A stretch of 64,000 nucleotides of DNA from an uncultured Paracoccaceae bacterium (GCA_947495795.1 CANMAI010000004.1:1-64000); one strand, 5' to 3'. Shown: positions 51,984 through 61,761, numbered from the stretch's first letter. Numbers and translations: made by a program. The notes: generated by a model not told the origin, from the sequence alone.

Positions 51984-52807
51984 AACGCGCCCAGCACGAT
52001 GCGGATCGCTGCAAGGCTTTCAGGTTCATCCAGAAAGGGCACATGACCACGATTTGGCACGCGTGCGATGTGCATATCAGGCCGCCGATTGGCCATCTCC
52101 GCCAATGTCTCCTCGGTCAGAAGGTCGGAATTCATTCCCCGAATTGCGGCTAAAGGAATGCCTGCAAGCGCATCGAACAAAGGCCAGAGATCCGGCGCTG
52201 GCCCCGCCTCCGCAGCCTCCTTCACAGCTTTCGCAAGCAAGGGATCGTAGCGCAGCGCCATACCATCGGTTTTTTCTTCGAACCACCGCTCCGCCTGCAC
52301 TTCCCAACGCTCGGCATCCACATCCGCAAACTCATCACCCATCGTCATGGCCAGAGCCTTCGCAACATCAGCATAGGTTCGGCCCGCAGGTGGCTTGCCG
52401 AGATAATCCATGATCCGGTCCAGTCCGGCATCTTCGATCACCGGACCAATATCGTTGAGGATCACACCTGCCAGCCTGTCTCGCGCAGTGGCAGCCAGAA
52501 ACATCGAGAGTATCCCTCCACGCGACGTGCCGAGCATAACAGCCTGCTTGATCCCCACATGATCCAGAAATTCGACCACATCACGCGCCTCCACTGGCAC
52601 CGCGTAGTTCTGATACGTCCCGTCCCAATCCGAAGCACCGCGCCCCCGGCTCGTCAGCCGCAACAGGCGCACGTCACCCAGATGTGGCGCCACATCATCA
52701 AAATCGCGGGCATTACGGGTGAGCCCGGGAAGGCAGAGAACCGGCAATCCCGCGCCTGTATCTTCATAGGCAAGGGACAACCCGTCTGACGTTGTGAATG
52801 TTTTCAT
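51980..52807 (-). CDS. Alpha/beta hydrolase
   Basis: A 275-residue alpha/beta hydrolase-fold protein. The nucleophile elbow is GTSRGG with Ser95, and the C-terminal His is in RGHVPFLDEPE. The motif LCLPGLTRNARDFDDVAPHL is typical of esterase-like members. No substrate is evident. It overlaps the dehalogenase and the dehydratase genes by four bases each (ATGA). Confidence 0.83.
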   Translation of the reverse strand: MKTFTTSDGLSLAYEDTGAGLPVLCLPGLTRNARDFDDVAPHLGDVRLLRLTSRGRGASDWDGTYQNYAVPVEARDVVEFLDHVGIKQAVMLGTSRGGILSMFLAATARDRLAGVILNDIGPVIEDAGLDRIMDYLGKPPAGRTYADVAKALAMTMGDEFADVDAERWEVQAERWFEEKTDGMALRYDPLLAKAVKEAAEAGPAPDLWPLFDALAGIPLAAIRGMNSDLLTEETLAEMANRRPDMHIARVPNRGHVPFLDEPESLAAIRIVLGAL

Positions 52808-53496
52808 AAAAGCCTCCCTGCCAGATCGGGTATCCTGCTCAGATCATCAAGCACATGCGCGGGCCTCCAAGGCAGCCTGTCCACCGGCTCGTCCTTTCGG
52901 TTGACCCAAACTGTCTGGAAGCCGTATCCCGCGCTCGCCGCTGCATCCCAACCGTTGGAGGAGACGAAGAGGACCTCAGCCCGATCCACCCCGAAGCGCG
53001 CGCTCACCAGGTCGTAAACCTTCGCGTGCGGCTTGAAGATGCCCACATCCTCCACGCTGAGAACCGCATCCAGATATTCGCCGATCACCGCACTCTCCAC
53101 GGCACCTTCCAACATATCGGGGCTGCCGTTGGAGAGGATCGCCGTTTGAAATCCGGCGGCTTTCAGTTGCGCCAGCATCACCGGCACTTCCTTGAACGCC
53201 GCAAGTTCCCAGTAGAGAGCGAGCAACCGCTCCCGCAATTCCGGGTCGCCATCCTGCCCATGTGCCTCCAGCGCGAAATCCAGCCCATCCTGCGTCACAC
53301 TCCAGAAATCGGTATGCGCATCCGCCACGGCTCGTAGCCAGGTGTATTGCAGCTGCTTTTGCCGCCATGTCTCAGCCAGTGCCTGCCATACGGCGGCGAA
53401 CCCGGCCCGCCCTGACTCCTCCGCCACGCTCCGGGCAGCGGCGCCCACATCGAAAAGCGTTCCATACGCATCGAATACACAAACCTTGATCGCCAT
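52804..53496 (-). CDS. Haloacid dehalogenase, type II (L-2-haloacid dehalogenase-like)
   Basis: A 230-residue HAD-superfamily enzyme. Nucleophile Asp9 is in VFDAYGTLFD; further motifs are QLQYTWLRA, LSNGSPDML and FVSSNGWDAAASAGYGFQTVWVN in parts. QYTWLR and SSNGWDA are hallmarks of L-2-haloacid dehalogenases, which convert 2-haloacids such as chloroacetate to hydroxyacids. It heads the three-gene operon, so the hydrolase and dehydratase may act in a linked pathway; that is inference. Confidence 0.85.
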   Translation of the reverse strand: MAIKVCVFDAYGTLFDVGAAARSVAEESGRAGFAAVWQALAETWRQKQLQYTWLRAVADAHTDFWSVTQDGLDFALEAHGQDGDPELRERLLALYWELAAFKEVPVMLAQLKAAGFQTAILSNGSPDMLEGAVESAVIGEYLDAVLSVEDVGIFKPHAKVYDLVSARFGVDRAEVLFVSSNGWDAAASAGYGFQTVWVNRKDEPVDRLPWRPAHVLDDLSRIPDLAGRLL

Positions 53497-53681
53497 CGCA
53501 GCCTCCCAATTGCCGGCACTATGGCAGAGCCGCTGTGCGGGACAAGCACGAAGGGCATCAATTTATTTGCGAAACAAAGCACAAATCGGAATGGGAACGC
53601 GCCTGCGATGTGGCAACTGCCACGGCCCTGATCAGCTTCCGGCTTATTGAAAGGGTCGGGCATCAGATGCGGCCGCACACT

Positions 53682-54392
53682 TCACCGCGGCAAACAGTCG
53701 ATCTCCGCATCTGAAAATCCGTAACGCGCCATCATCGCGCGATGTGGTGCGCTGCCAAGATAGGCGTCCAGCACCTCATCCACCGCTGCGCGAAAACCGG
53801 TATCGGCCTTGGCAAAGCCATAGCACCCAAAGGCCGGCGCCTTTTCAGCCTCGGGAACCCCAACAAACTCCAAAGCCTGATCGGGCTTCTCCGAGAGAAA
53901 GCCAGCATGCGCTCGCGCAACGCTGGCATATGCCGCAGCCTGCCCTGCTTCCACCGCAGCCGCTGCATCGGCATATGTCTCGAAGGTCAGGATACGCTCT
54001 GTTGGCACACCATTCTCAATGGCGGAGCGGTGCTGAACCTGATCGCGGATCACAGCCAACAAGCCTTCCGGTGCTTCAGCTACAGATCGATATCCCGAAA
54101 ACCCAAACGGGTTCCCCTCTGCCACGAGCAATCCATCAGGCAGAGCCCAGATTGGGCGACTGAAAGCAGCTGTCTCTTCCCGCTCCGCAGTCATAAAGAG
54201 CCCTGTTGTCATCCGCCACCGCCCCTCGCTCAGCCCGGGCAGGAGGGTGGCGAACTCCGTTTCAATTGGCTCGAACCGATCCACGCCAAGTTCGTCGAAA
54301 ACGTGGCGTGCCAACTCCACATCGCAGCCGACAACGCTTCCATCTGCCAGCAGAAAATTGAACGGAGGTTCGATCAGAAAGGCAAATTTCAT
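53682..54392 (-). CDS. Amino-acid-type ABC substrate-binding protein without signal peptide
   Basis: A 236-residue protein of the family 3 solute-binding proteins (GCDVELARHVFDELG, then GLFMTAEREETAAFSRPIW). It begins MKFAFLIEPPFNFLLADGS, the position where the mature chain of periplasmic members starts, so no signal peptide is visible. No transporter genes are adjacent. It could be cytoplasmic, or the true start could lie upstream, but the frame upstream has no signal-like sequence before the next stop. Likely ligand: an amino acid. Confidence 0.7.
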   Translation of the reverse strand: MKFAFLIEPPFNFLLADGSVVGCDVELARHVFDELGVDRFEPIETEFATLLPGLSEGRWRMTTGLFMTAEREETAAFSRPIWALPDGLLVAEGNPFGFSGYRSVAEAPEGLLAVIRDQVQHRSAIENGVPTERILTFETYADAAAAVEAGQAAAYASVARAHAGFLSEKPDQALEFVGVPEAEKAPAFGCYGFAKADTGFRAAVDEVLDAYLGSAPHRAMMARYGFSDAEIDCLPR

Positions 54393-54428
54393 GAGGTGGC
54401 CTTGGGCAGGATCGGCTTCAGGCGGCGC

Positions 54429-55472
54429 TCACTCTCGAACCGCAACGCCGCGCGTATCGAAAAAATGTCGCCGCGTCTCCACAAAGTCCAGCCCGATCTC
54501 TGCACCCGCCTCCAGATCAATACCACCGACAACCCGCACGGTGATCTTCTCCTCGGCACCGGTATCGACGATCAGGTAGGTGTCGGCCCCAAGATACTCG
54601 GTGACATCCACGATCCCATCGATCTGGCCCTCTCCCTTTGTAACCACGCGGATATCCTCCGGCCGGATGCCGAGATAGGCCGCACCCTCTGGCCCGGAAA
54701 CACTGCGCCCACCGACTATATCGAAATTCTCGCCAGTCGTTCCGGGCAAAACGTTCATCTTCGGGCTGCCAATGAACTGCGCCACAAAGAGGTTATCGGG
54801 TCGCTCGTAAAGCTCCTTCGGGCTGCCCACCTGCTCGATCCGCCCGGCATTCAGCACCACGATCCTGTCCGCCAGCGTCATCGCCTCCACCTGATCATGG
54901 GTCACGTAGATCATTGTGGCGTCGAGCGTCTGATGCAGCTTGGCGATCTCGTAGCGCATCTCCACACGGAGCGCTGCATCCAGATTCGAAAGCGGTTCAT
55001 CAAACAGAAAGGCCGCAGGATCGCGCACTATCGAACGCCCGATCGCCACGCGCTGGCGCTGGCCGCCGGAAAGCTCCTTGGGCTTACGATCCAGATACGC
55101 CTCCAGCCGCAGGGCCCTCGCCGCATCATCGACCTTAGCGGCGATATCGGCCTTGCTCCAACCAGCGGTTTTGAGGGAGAATCCCATATTACCGCGCACG
55201 TCCATATGCGGATAGAGCGCGTAGGATTGGAATACCATCGCAAGCCCTCGTTTCGATGGTGGGTCCGCCGTCACATCACGCCCATCCAGGGTCAGCGTGC
55301 CACGGCTGATATCTTCTAGCCCCGCGATCATCCGCAACAACGTGGATTTTCCGCAGCCTGAGGGCCCCACGAAGATCACGAACTCCCCGTCGCTGATCTC
55401 CAGATCCACGCCCTTGATCACCTGCACTTCGCCGAACCACTTTTCGACTGCTGAAAGCGCAATAGATCCCAT
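54429..55472 (-). CDS. Sugar-type ABC transporter ATPase (UgpC/MalK family)
   Basis: A 347-residue ATPase. Walker A GPSGCGKS, signature LSGGQRQR, Walker [20 protein letters not shown], and a C-terminal TOBE domain typical of MalK-like importers. ATG 55472 is the first methionine after a TTG. Its start overlaps the hydrolase stop as TGATG. It energises the importer formed by the two permeases encoded upstream. It is the last gene of the operon. Confidence 0.93.
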   Translation of the reverse strand: MGSIALSAVEKWFGEVQVIKGVDLEISDGEFVIFVGPSGCGKSTLLRMIAGLEDISRGTLTLDGRDVTADPPSKRGLAMVFQSYALYPHMDVRGNMGFSLKTAGWSKADIAAKVDDAARALRLEAYLDRKPKELSGGQRQRVAIGRSIVRDPAAFLFDEPLSNLDAALRVEMRYEIAKLHQTLDATMIYVTHDQVEAMTLADRIVVLNAGRIEQVGSPKELYERPDNLFVAQFIGSPKMNVLPGTTGENFDIVGGRSVSGPEGAAYLGIRPEDIRVVTKGEGQIDGIVDVTEYLGADTYLIVDTGAEEKITVRVVGGIDLEAGAEIGLDFVETRRHFFDTRGVAVRE

Positions 55473-56716
55473 CAATTCGCTCCTATGTCAGCCTGGCCTG
55501 CCCAGATCAGCCAGATCGCCGCTGTCCAGGTGAAAGCCGCACCTCCTGCAGGGCGGCCCTCCAACGGATCAAAGTATTCGTAAAAGCCATGCACCTCGAT
55601 CAGCGCCCGGGTATCGTCCCTAATCCGCGCCGCCTCCGTCATGTGCCCAGCCTCTGCAAGCCCAGTGGAAATTAGATAATTCACGATCCCCCAGACCGGC
55701 CCGCGCCAATAGCGGAGCGCATTGAACTCCGGCCCATCCGGATCATAGCTTGGAACGGCGTAGCGCACGCGTGCGAGCACCGATTGCAGCTTGGGTAGCA
55801 TCCGATCATCCACCAGACCGGCATACCAGCAAAGATAGGACGCACAGGAGAGCGAACCCGCAAATTGCCCCGTCCGCACGTCGCGGCTGTCGTAGTGCCC
55901 CGCTTCCGGGTTCCAAAGGGTCTCGGCCCCTGCCTCCAGAACAGCGATCCAGCCCTCGATCTCTTCAGTGTCTTCGCCAAGCTCGGCTCCCAGAACAGCC
56001 AGATCCCGGCACGCCCGGAGGAGTATGAACGTCATGCTAGGGTCGGCCACACGGAACGGCCCGTTATCCGCAATCTCGACCTCGTCCCAACCGCAATCGC
56101 GCCCGAAATAGAGGATCGCGAGGTACCTGTCGTAATCCGCCTTTTGTGGCCGCATCTCCGGGTTTACATGCGCCGTATCGCGCCGGATGTATTCTCCCAC
56201 ACCGGAGGTGTCGACGCTTGCCATCGCCCCATCCCAGTCCGGTGCATTATCACGCCCGGCCTCCCATGGGTGGGTAATGCACACAGCACCCCTGTCCAGC
56301 CGATACTCCACGAACCAGCGGTGCCACGCCAGAAGCTTGGGATAAAGCGCAGCCAGCCGCGCCTTGTCAGCATCCGCCGCAAATAAGCGGGCCACAGCAC
56401 TCGCCGCGATGGGGGGCTGCGTGATGCCCGTGGTTGCAGGTTCCCGCCCTGTGCCCCACACATCCGGGCCGGGGAAATAACCCAGGTCAACCTCATGAAA
56501 GATGATGTGGGGTACCATACCATTGGGCCATTGCGCCGCCATCAGGCTTTCCAGCTCTCGCCATCCCCGATCCGCATCGAACGCGGCAAATCCCATTGCT
56601 GCAAAAGCACTGTCCCAGTTCCATTGATAGGGGTAGAGCCCCTTTGTGGGCACGGTGTACCCACCCCGGTCATTGCCTACGAGGATCGCCCGCGCCTCTG
56701 CATCAAAATCCGTCAT
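55472..56716 (-). CDS. GH63-type glycoside hydrolase (mannosyl/glucosylglycerate hydrolase-like)
   Basis: A 414-residue (alpha/alpha)6-barrel hydrolase without signal peptide. Features of the GH63/GH37 clan are visible: [54 protein letters not shown] and [13 protein letters not shown]. It most resembles mannosylglycerate/glucosylglycerate hydrolases, which release glycerate and hexose from the compatible solute. Being cytoplasmic and encoded between ABC genes, it would cleave the imported substrate. The exact glycoside is inference. Confidence 0.82.
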   Translation of the reverse strand: MTDFDAEARAILVGNDRGGYTVPTKGLYPYQWNWDSAFAAMGFAAFDADRGWRELESLMAAQWPNGMVPHIIFHEVDLGYFPGPDVWGTGREPATTGITQPPIAASAVARLFAADADKARLAALYPKLLAWHRWFVEYRLDRGAVCITHPWEAGRDNAPDWDGAMASVDTSGVGEYIRRDTAHVNPEMRPQKADYDRYLAILYFGRDCGWDEVEIADNGPFRVADPSMTFILLRACRDLAVLGAELGEDTEEIEGWIAVLEAGAETLWNPEAGHYDSRDVRTGQFAGSLSCASYLCWYAGLVDDRMLPKLQSVLARVRYAVPSYDPDGPEFNALRYWRGPVWGIVNYLISTGLAEAGHMTEAARIRDDTRALIEVHGFYEYFDPLEGRPAGGAAFTWTAAIWLIWAGQADIGAN

Positions 56717-57948
56717 CCCTTCACCGACCCCGCTGTAAGACCTTTGGTCATAAACCGTTCCAACCCCAGAAAAATCAGCATGATCGGTACCGTTGCAATC
56801 ACCGAACCCGCCATCAGATGCTGGCGCGGTATCTCTGATGAGTTCAGCGATGCAATCCCCCGCGTCAGCGTGAACTTTGAGGGGTCATCGAGTAGCATGA
56901 ACGCCAGCAGAAATTCGTTCCAGGCAATCATGAACACATAAAGCGAGACGCTCGCCATCGCCGGTAGAGAAAGCGGTAGTGTGATCTTCCAGATCACTGC
57001 AAGGCGCGAAAGCCCATCCATCAGCCCGGCCTCTTCCACTTCCGCAGGCAAGCCCCGAAAGTAACCTTGCAGCATGTAGAGTGCCACCGGAATGGTCGTG
57101 ACGGGATAGATCAACAGTATCCCCGTCAGAGAGTTTCGCAGCTCCAACATGGAGAATGCGATGTAGATAGGAAGCGCCAGAACGATCATCGGCACCATAT
57201 AGATCAGCAGAATGGACCGGCCCATCGCCGCGCGGCCCTTGAACCGAAGCCGCGCCACGGCATAGGCCCCGGGCACACTGAAAAGCAGGGTGATCAAAAC
57301 CGTCATCACCGCCACGAAAGCCGATGTCAGCAGATAGCTTCCAAAATTGAACTGCCCGAAAAGTTCCGAGTAAGATCGTAAAAGCCCCCACCCCTTTTCC
57401 CAATCCAGCGAGAAATCAAGCGGGTTCTGCAGCAGGGCCTGTTGGGATTTCAGGCTCGTCATCACCATGACGTAGAAGGGAATGGCAACAAGCGCAGTGA
57501 AGAAAATATAGCCAAAGCCTGTCAGAAAACGGATAATCGCAGCCTCGAATTCGTAGCGGGTAAGGCTCTCCCATGGAAGTTCCGCAAGCATCACGCGCAA
57601 GCCCCAGACAGCTGCGATAAGGTAGAGAAGACGCGCAATTTGCAGCACGGCAACACCTGTACCTTCCGCGCCCACAAGCGGCAGCGGCATCCAGCCGAAC
57701 AGCACAAGCGCCACCACCAGAACTGCGCCGAGACTATGTGCAACAAAGCGATTTCGGCTCCATTTTCCGCCCTGCGGCAGCGCGAAAATGCCAAGAACAG
57801 CCCCGACCACCAGTGAAGACCAGATCACGGGCTTGAGGCCCGCCCCTGTAGCAAAGGAGACGACGACCGCAACAACAATTGCAATCACAACACTCCAAAG
57901 CGCACCAAGAAGCGGGGCCAGAATGTATCCGAACCGAAGTGCGCTCAC
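56713..57948 (-). CDS. Carbohydrate ABC permease (MalG type) with extra N-terminal membrane domain
   Basis: A 411-residue permease. The C-terminal 275 residues are a normal MalG-type unit with the EAA loop region (LPAEVEEAGLMDGLSRLAVIWKITLPLSLP, in parts). The first 135 residues add about four hydrophobic segments (around 8-33, 43-58, 71-88, 104-122) not found in ordinary MalG proteins of about 280 residues. It overlaps the MalF-type gene and the hydrolase gene by ATGA. Confidence 0.88.
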   Translation of the reverse strand: MSALRFGYILAPLLGALWSVVIAIVVAVVVSFATGAGLKPVIWSSLVVGAVLGIFALPQGGKWSRNRFVAHSLGAVLVVALVLFGWMPLPLVGAEGTGVAVLQIARLLYLIAAVWGLRVMLAELPWESLTRYEFEAAIIRFLTGFGYIFFTALVAIPFYVMVMTSLKSQQALLQNPLDFSLDWEKGWGLLRSYSELFGQFNFGSYLLTSAFVAVMTVLITLLFSVPGAYAVARLRFKGRAAMGRSILLIYMVPMIVLALPIYIAFSMLELRNSLTGILLIYPVTTIPVALYMLQGYFRGLPAEVEEAGLMDGLSRLAVIWKITLPLSLPAMASVSLYVFMIAWNEFLLAFMLLDDPSKFTLTRGIASLNSSEIPRQHLMAGSVIATVPIMLIFLGLERFMTKGLTAGSVKG

Positions 57949-59186
57949 AGCCCTTCCTCCCGGCTGACAAATTTGAAAAAGAAGAGTGCGAAGATCAGCA
58001 GGCAGGCGAAAATGACAACGGCCACAGCCGCGCCCGCACCGATATTGGAAACCGCAAAGGCCTGCTCATAGACGTTCACCGTCAGCGTGCGCGTGCCTGC
58101 ATTTCCGCCTGTCAGCAGGAAGATGTCGTCAAATTTGTTGAACGTCCATATGAAGCGAAGGAGAAAAAGAACACTCAGAATGCCAAGCAGTTGCGGCACG
58201 GAGAGATACCAGAACTGCTGAAAAGGCGAGGCCCCGTCCATCTCCGCCGCCTCATACATCTCCGCATCAATGCTCTGCATCCGCGCGAGAATAAAGAGGA
58301 ACGAGAGCGGAAAATATCGCCAGATCTCAAACACTGTCACCATGATCAGGGCCAGCGGCCGTTCACCGAAGAAATTGATCGGCGTGTCCACCACATCCAT
58401 CTGCACCAGAAGCGCGTTGATGGAGCCAGAGAACGGATCCAGCAGGATCACCCATGTGAAGGCCACCGCGATCACCGGGGCCACATAAGGGAAAAGATAA
58501 AGCCCCCGCAAAATCCCCTGCCCCTTGAAGCTTTTATTGAGCAAAAGCGCCGCGAAAAGGCCCACGACCAGGGCGCCAATCGTGCCGAAAACGGTGTAAA
58601 ACAGCGTCACTCCCAAAACGTTCCAAAACTCGCCACCGTCAAAGAGCGTGCGGAAGTTGTCGAATGTGAATTCCGCGTTGAAAAGATCAGAGGATGCCTC
58701 GCCATCCATCTGTGCCGCACTTGCCCGCAAGCTCGGCAGCGGCGCTACGAAATCCGCCCCTGCCACCACATCTATCCGCAGCCGCTCCCGGTAACCCGGC
58801 TCGAAATCTCCCAATACACAAATCAACTGCGTGACAATCAGCGTGCAACGGCTGTCGAGATCCTGCACGTCCAGCCCATCCGGAATCACATCGCGCAGAA
58901 CAACACCTGTCACGGGCACCTCGCGCGACGAATTGCTGAGGCGATACTCTATCGCCGCAGCGTCGCCCGGTGCAGCGATATCGCCCCGCAGCCGCTCATA
59001 CGCCTCCGCTTCCGGCGCCCGCAGATCCGCCAGCTCAATCGGCTTGAAGCTGATCCAGAAGATCGCGAGAAGCGGCAGCACCACAACCAGAGCAACTGAA
59101 ATCAGAGTAGGCAGCAAAAGCCCCCAGGCAAGCCGCGCTTCGCGCCGCTCCAGCGGGCCAATTCCTGTGGGTGCTTTTGCGTCCAT
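57945..59186 (-). CDS. Carbohydrate ABC permease (MalF type) with a DUF11-like periplasmic insert
   Basis: A 413-residue permease. The first membrane helix is about 22-45; the second begins near 188. Between them residues about 78-142 look like a DUF11/Ig-like repeat (YRLSNSSREVPVTGVVLRD, then IPDGLDV and CVLGDFEPGYRERLRI). Ordinary MalF-type permeases have a short loop here, though E. coli MalF has a different insert (P2) that contacts the binding protein. The core has the EAA-like AAEMDGASPFQQFWYLSVP. It overlaps the MalG gene by ATGA. Confidence 0.88.
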   Translation of the reverse strand: MDAKAPTGIGPLERREARLAWGLLLPTLISVALVVVLPLLAIFWISFKPIELADLRAPEAEAYERLRGDIAAPGDAAAIEYRLSNSSREVPVTGVVLRDVIPDGLDVQDLDSRCTLIVTQLICVLGDFEPGYRERLRIDVVAGADFVAPLPSLRASAAQMDGEASSDLFNAEFTFDNFRTLFDGGEFWNVLGVTLFYTVFGTIGALVVGLFAALLLNKSFKGQGILRGLYLFPYVAPVIAVAFTWVILLDPFSGSINALLVQMDVVDTPINFFGERPLALIMVTVFEIWRYFPLSFLFILARMQSIDAEMYEAAEMDGASPFQQFWYLSVPQLLGILSVLFLLRFIWTFNKFDDIFLLTGGNAGTRTLTVNVYEQAFAVSNIGAGAAVAVVIFACLLIFALFFFKFVSREEGL

Positions 59187-59222
59187 AACGGTGGGGCCTG
59201 CCCAAAGGCCAGCCCCTTCTCC

Positions 59223-60575
59223 TTACTGGATTTTCGCGAGTTCGGCGTTCATCTCGGCTACGGTGGTCGAGGCATCGCGCACCCCGTCCATGTATTCCCG
59301 CACCAGCCGGTTGATCACCTGCGCATTGATCATCTTGGAGGCCAGCGCGAGCTGCCCTTCAGAGACGCCCCAACGCTTCGCAGTATCAAGACCACCGACA
59401 ATCTCATCAATCATCGAAGCCTCATAGAGATCGGAAAGCGGTGCCTTCCTGTCCACGCCCACGGGCAGCTTGGACCATGCCTCAGAGAATTTTGCCGGCT
59501 CAGCGGCTGTGCCCCTCCGCACCGGGAACTTGCCCTCGGGTGCGATGCTCAATGTCTGGGTGTAACCCTCATCCATGGAGAATTTCACGAAGGCAATCGC
59601 CGCGTCGATATCGGCATCCGAGGTAATCCCGAAGTAACGGATATCACCCCATGCCGCGCCATCAGGGTTCGAAGGCCCGGCAAACCGGGTCACCACACCC
59701 GTGGCAGCCGCCAGATCCCGCGTTGTCGGATCATCATTGATCGTGGGCGGAGCACTATCCCGCAGCCCCGCAAGCTCATCAAGAATAAACGGAGACCAGA
59801 TGATCATCGCCGCCTGCCCTGCAAAATAGAGCTCGCGGCTCTGCTTCCAGAACAATTCACCCGGAGGAGAGGCCTCGGTGATTGCCTTGTAGAATTCCAG
59901 CACCTCGGTCGTAGCCTGCTCATCCAATGCTGCAAATCCGTCGGCCCCAACAGGCGAGACACCATTGGCGAGGAACACATGCTCCAGAACCTGGCTCATG
60001 AAGTTTTCATCCACCTTTGTGGCGGAAACAAAACCGAACATTTCGGGCGGGTTGTGCAGCTTTTCGATGGCCGCCAGCACGTCTCCGTAGCTGTCGGGGG
60101 CTTCAAGACCGTTGGCGTCAAAAAGATCCTTGCGGTAGACAAGCATCTGCGTCCAGCCATCCACAGGCACGGAGGCAAAACCATCATCCACGGAGGCCAT
60201 GCTCAGTGCGCCCGGCGCGAATGTGCCTTCATCAAGCGCCTCGATCACCTCGGTTGCCGCATCCGTGTCCAGCAGCCCACTTTCGGCCCAAGGCAGCGCG
60301 TATTGCAGCGGATGATAGATCACATCCGGTAGATCGCCCGCAGCAAAGGCCGCCGTGGCCCGCGTGCCGAGATCCGTTTCGGAAACGGGGATCACTTCCA
60401 CGCTCACCCCCGAAGCATCCTTGAAGGCTGCCGCCATTTCCTGCTGCTTTGCCAGTCTTTCGGGCTGTTCTTCGGTTGTCCAAAAGCGGATGCTCTGTGC
60501 ATCTACCGCAGCTGCCGAAACGCTCAGCGCCAAGGCCGCCGCCAGCGATACTCGCCAAGTTTTTTCAGTACTCAT
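59223..60575 (-). CDS. Carbohydrate ABC substrate-binding protein
   Basis: A 450-residue family 1 solute-binding protein with signal peptide (TWRVSLAAALALSVSAAAVDA, before QSIRFWTTEEQPERL, given in parts). ATG 60575 follows GGGAGGAATACC, a strong ribosome site. It should deliver the substrate to the two permeases encoded next. It lies between the LacI regulator and the permease genes, in the usual operon order. Confidence 0.9.
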   Translation of the reverse strand: MSTEKTWRVSLAAALALSVSAAAVDAQSIRFWTTEEQPERLAKQQEMAAAFKDASGVSVEVIPVSETDLGTRATAAFAAGDLPDVIYHPLQYALPWAESGLLDTDAATEVIEALDEGTFAPGALSMASVDDGFASVPVDGWTQMLVYRKDLFDANGLEAPDSYGDVLAAIEKLHNPPEMFGFVSATKVDENFMSQVLEHVFLANGVSPVGADGFAALDEQATTEVLEFYKAITEASPPGELFWKQSRELYFAGQAAMIIWSPFILDELAGLRDSAPPTINDDPTTRDLAAATGVVTRFAGPSNPDGAAWGDIRYFGITSDADIDAAIAFVKFSMDEGYTQTLSIAPEGKFPVRRGTAAEPAKFSEAWSKLPVGVDRKAPLSDLYEASMIDEIVGGLDTAKRWGVSEGQLALASKMINAQVINRLVREYMDGVRDASTTVAEMNAELAKIQ

Positions 60576-60612
60576 AGTTGGTATTCCTCCCAGTTTTCTT
60601 TTTTTGGTCACT

Positions 60613-61716
60613 CTATCTTCTCGCGGAAAGCCTCCGCGCCAGATCTTCGGAGCTGATAGCGGGCGGCCTGTCAGAACCACGCGCGATAAGCTTTGCAGGG
60701 TCCAGTCGCCTCAGGCTCTCTGCCGGAGCGCCGCCAATGCGGGCAAGCAAAAGATCTGCCAGCGCATAGCCACCCGCCCGCGTGTCCACTGAAAACGTTG
60801 TAAGAGGTGGCTGGGCATAGGCCCCTTCGCCGATCCCGTCGTAGGACATGATCGAAACCTCCCGTCCCACCTCAAGCTCCGCGGCCCGCACAGCGCGGTA
60901 GGCTCCAAGAGCCGCTACATCCATCGCGCAGACAATCGCGGTTGGCGGCTCCGGTTCGGCCAGCAGGCCAATCGCAAGCTCCTCACCGGCAGCTTCCGTC
61001 ATTCCACCTGTGCGCATCAATTCAGGCTGAGGGCCAAGCCCCGCAGCTTTCATTCCAGCGGCAAAGCCCTCAGCCCGCAACTCCTGCATGAAGAACGCAT
61101 CGCGCGCGCCGATAAAGCCAATCCGCCGGTGCCCGAGCCCCGCAAGGTGCACAACAGCGTCGTGCATCGCATCCTCACCTGAGAAATCGAAATACGGGCA
61201 CCCCTCCATCTCCTTCATACGGCCATACATTACAAAGGGCACGCCCAGTTCTTTCATCAGCGCTACACGCGGATCAGCACGCCTTGTGCGGGTGATGATG
61301 AACCCATCCACTTTCCGTTCCTCGATAAGGCGCTTGTGAACGGCAATATCGTCCTGCTCAGGTGAGGCCGTTGCCACGGTCAAAGTCCAATTGTCCTTTC
61401 CGAGCCGGGTGGAGGCCCCATCCAGAAAATCGGGAAGGTAGGCTTTCTGCACGCTGTCACCTGAAACGGAAAGGATCAGAGCGGCAGATCGCGCGAGACC
61501 AGTAGAAAGCGCCTGCGCAGAGGATGTGGGCCGGTAGCCAAGATCTCGCGCGGCCTTTGTCACCCGCTCCCGCGTGGCCACAGCAATGTCCGGATATCCG
61601 CTCAAAGCACGCGAAACAGTTCCCTTGGAAAGGCCCAGATGCTTTGCCAGATCGCTGATTTTCAGCTTGTTTCCGGCACGTGGCTCCGTCTGTTTTTTGG
61701 CGATGGAATCAGTCAT
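60613..61716 (-). CDS. LacI-family transcriptional regulator
   Basis: A 367-residue regulator: helix-turn-helix at about 18-45 (LKISDLAKHLGLSKGTVSRAL), hinge SSAQALSTGLARS, then a periplasmic-binding-protein-like sensor domain. It is the first gene of the ABC operon and lies 37 bases before the binding-protein gene. A palindromic operator lies at 61746-61761, upstream of its start, so it should repress its own gene and the operon until the sugar is present. Confidence 0.9.
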   Translation of the reverse strand: MTDSIAKKQTEPRAGNKLKISDLAKHLGLSKGTVSRALSGYPDIAVATRERVTKAARDLGYRPTSSAQALSTGLARSAALILSVSGDSVQKAYLPDFLDGASTRLGKDNWTLTVATASPEQDDIAVHKRLIEERKVDGFIITRTRRADPRVALMKELGVPFVMYGRMKEMEGCPYFDFSGEDAMHDAVVHLAGLGHRRIGFIGARDAFFMQELRAEGFAAGMKAAGLGPQPELMRTGGMTEAAGEELAIGLLAEPEPPTAIVCAMDVAALGAYRAVRAAELEVGREVSIMSYDGIGEGAYAQPPLTTFSVDTRAGGYALADLLLARIGGAPAESLRRLDPAKLIARGSDRPPAISSEDLARRLSARR

Positions 61717-61745
61717 TCGCCCCCCTAATTCTCACAATTTGAGTT

Positions 61746-61761
61746 ACGAAACCGGTTTCGT
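61746..61761. promoter_or_regulatory. LacI-type operator
   Basis: ACGAAACCGGTTTCGT is a perfect 16-bp palindrome centred on CCGG, the typical form of a LacI-family operator. It lies 30 bases before the LacI gene start, between the divergent LacI and fnrL genes. Confidence 0.8.

Noticed and set aside
53742-55319. 525-residue open frame on the plus strand
   Set aside because: It runs opposite both the binding protein and the ABC ATPase genes and the gap between them; no motif.
57879-59099. 406-residue open frame on the plus strand
   Set aside because: Antisense to the MalF-type permease; extreme His/Gln/Arg content is typical of the reverse of membrane-protein genes.
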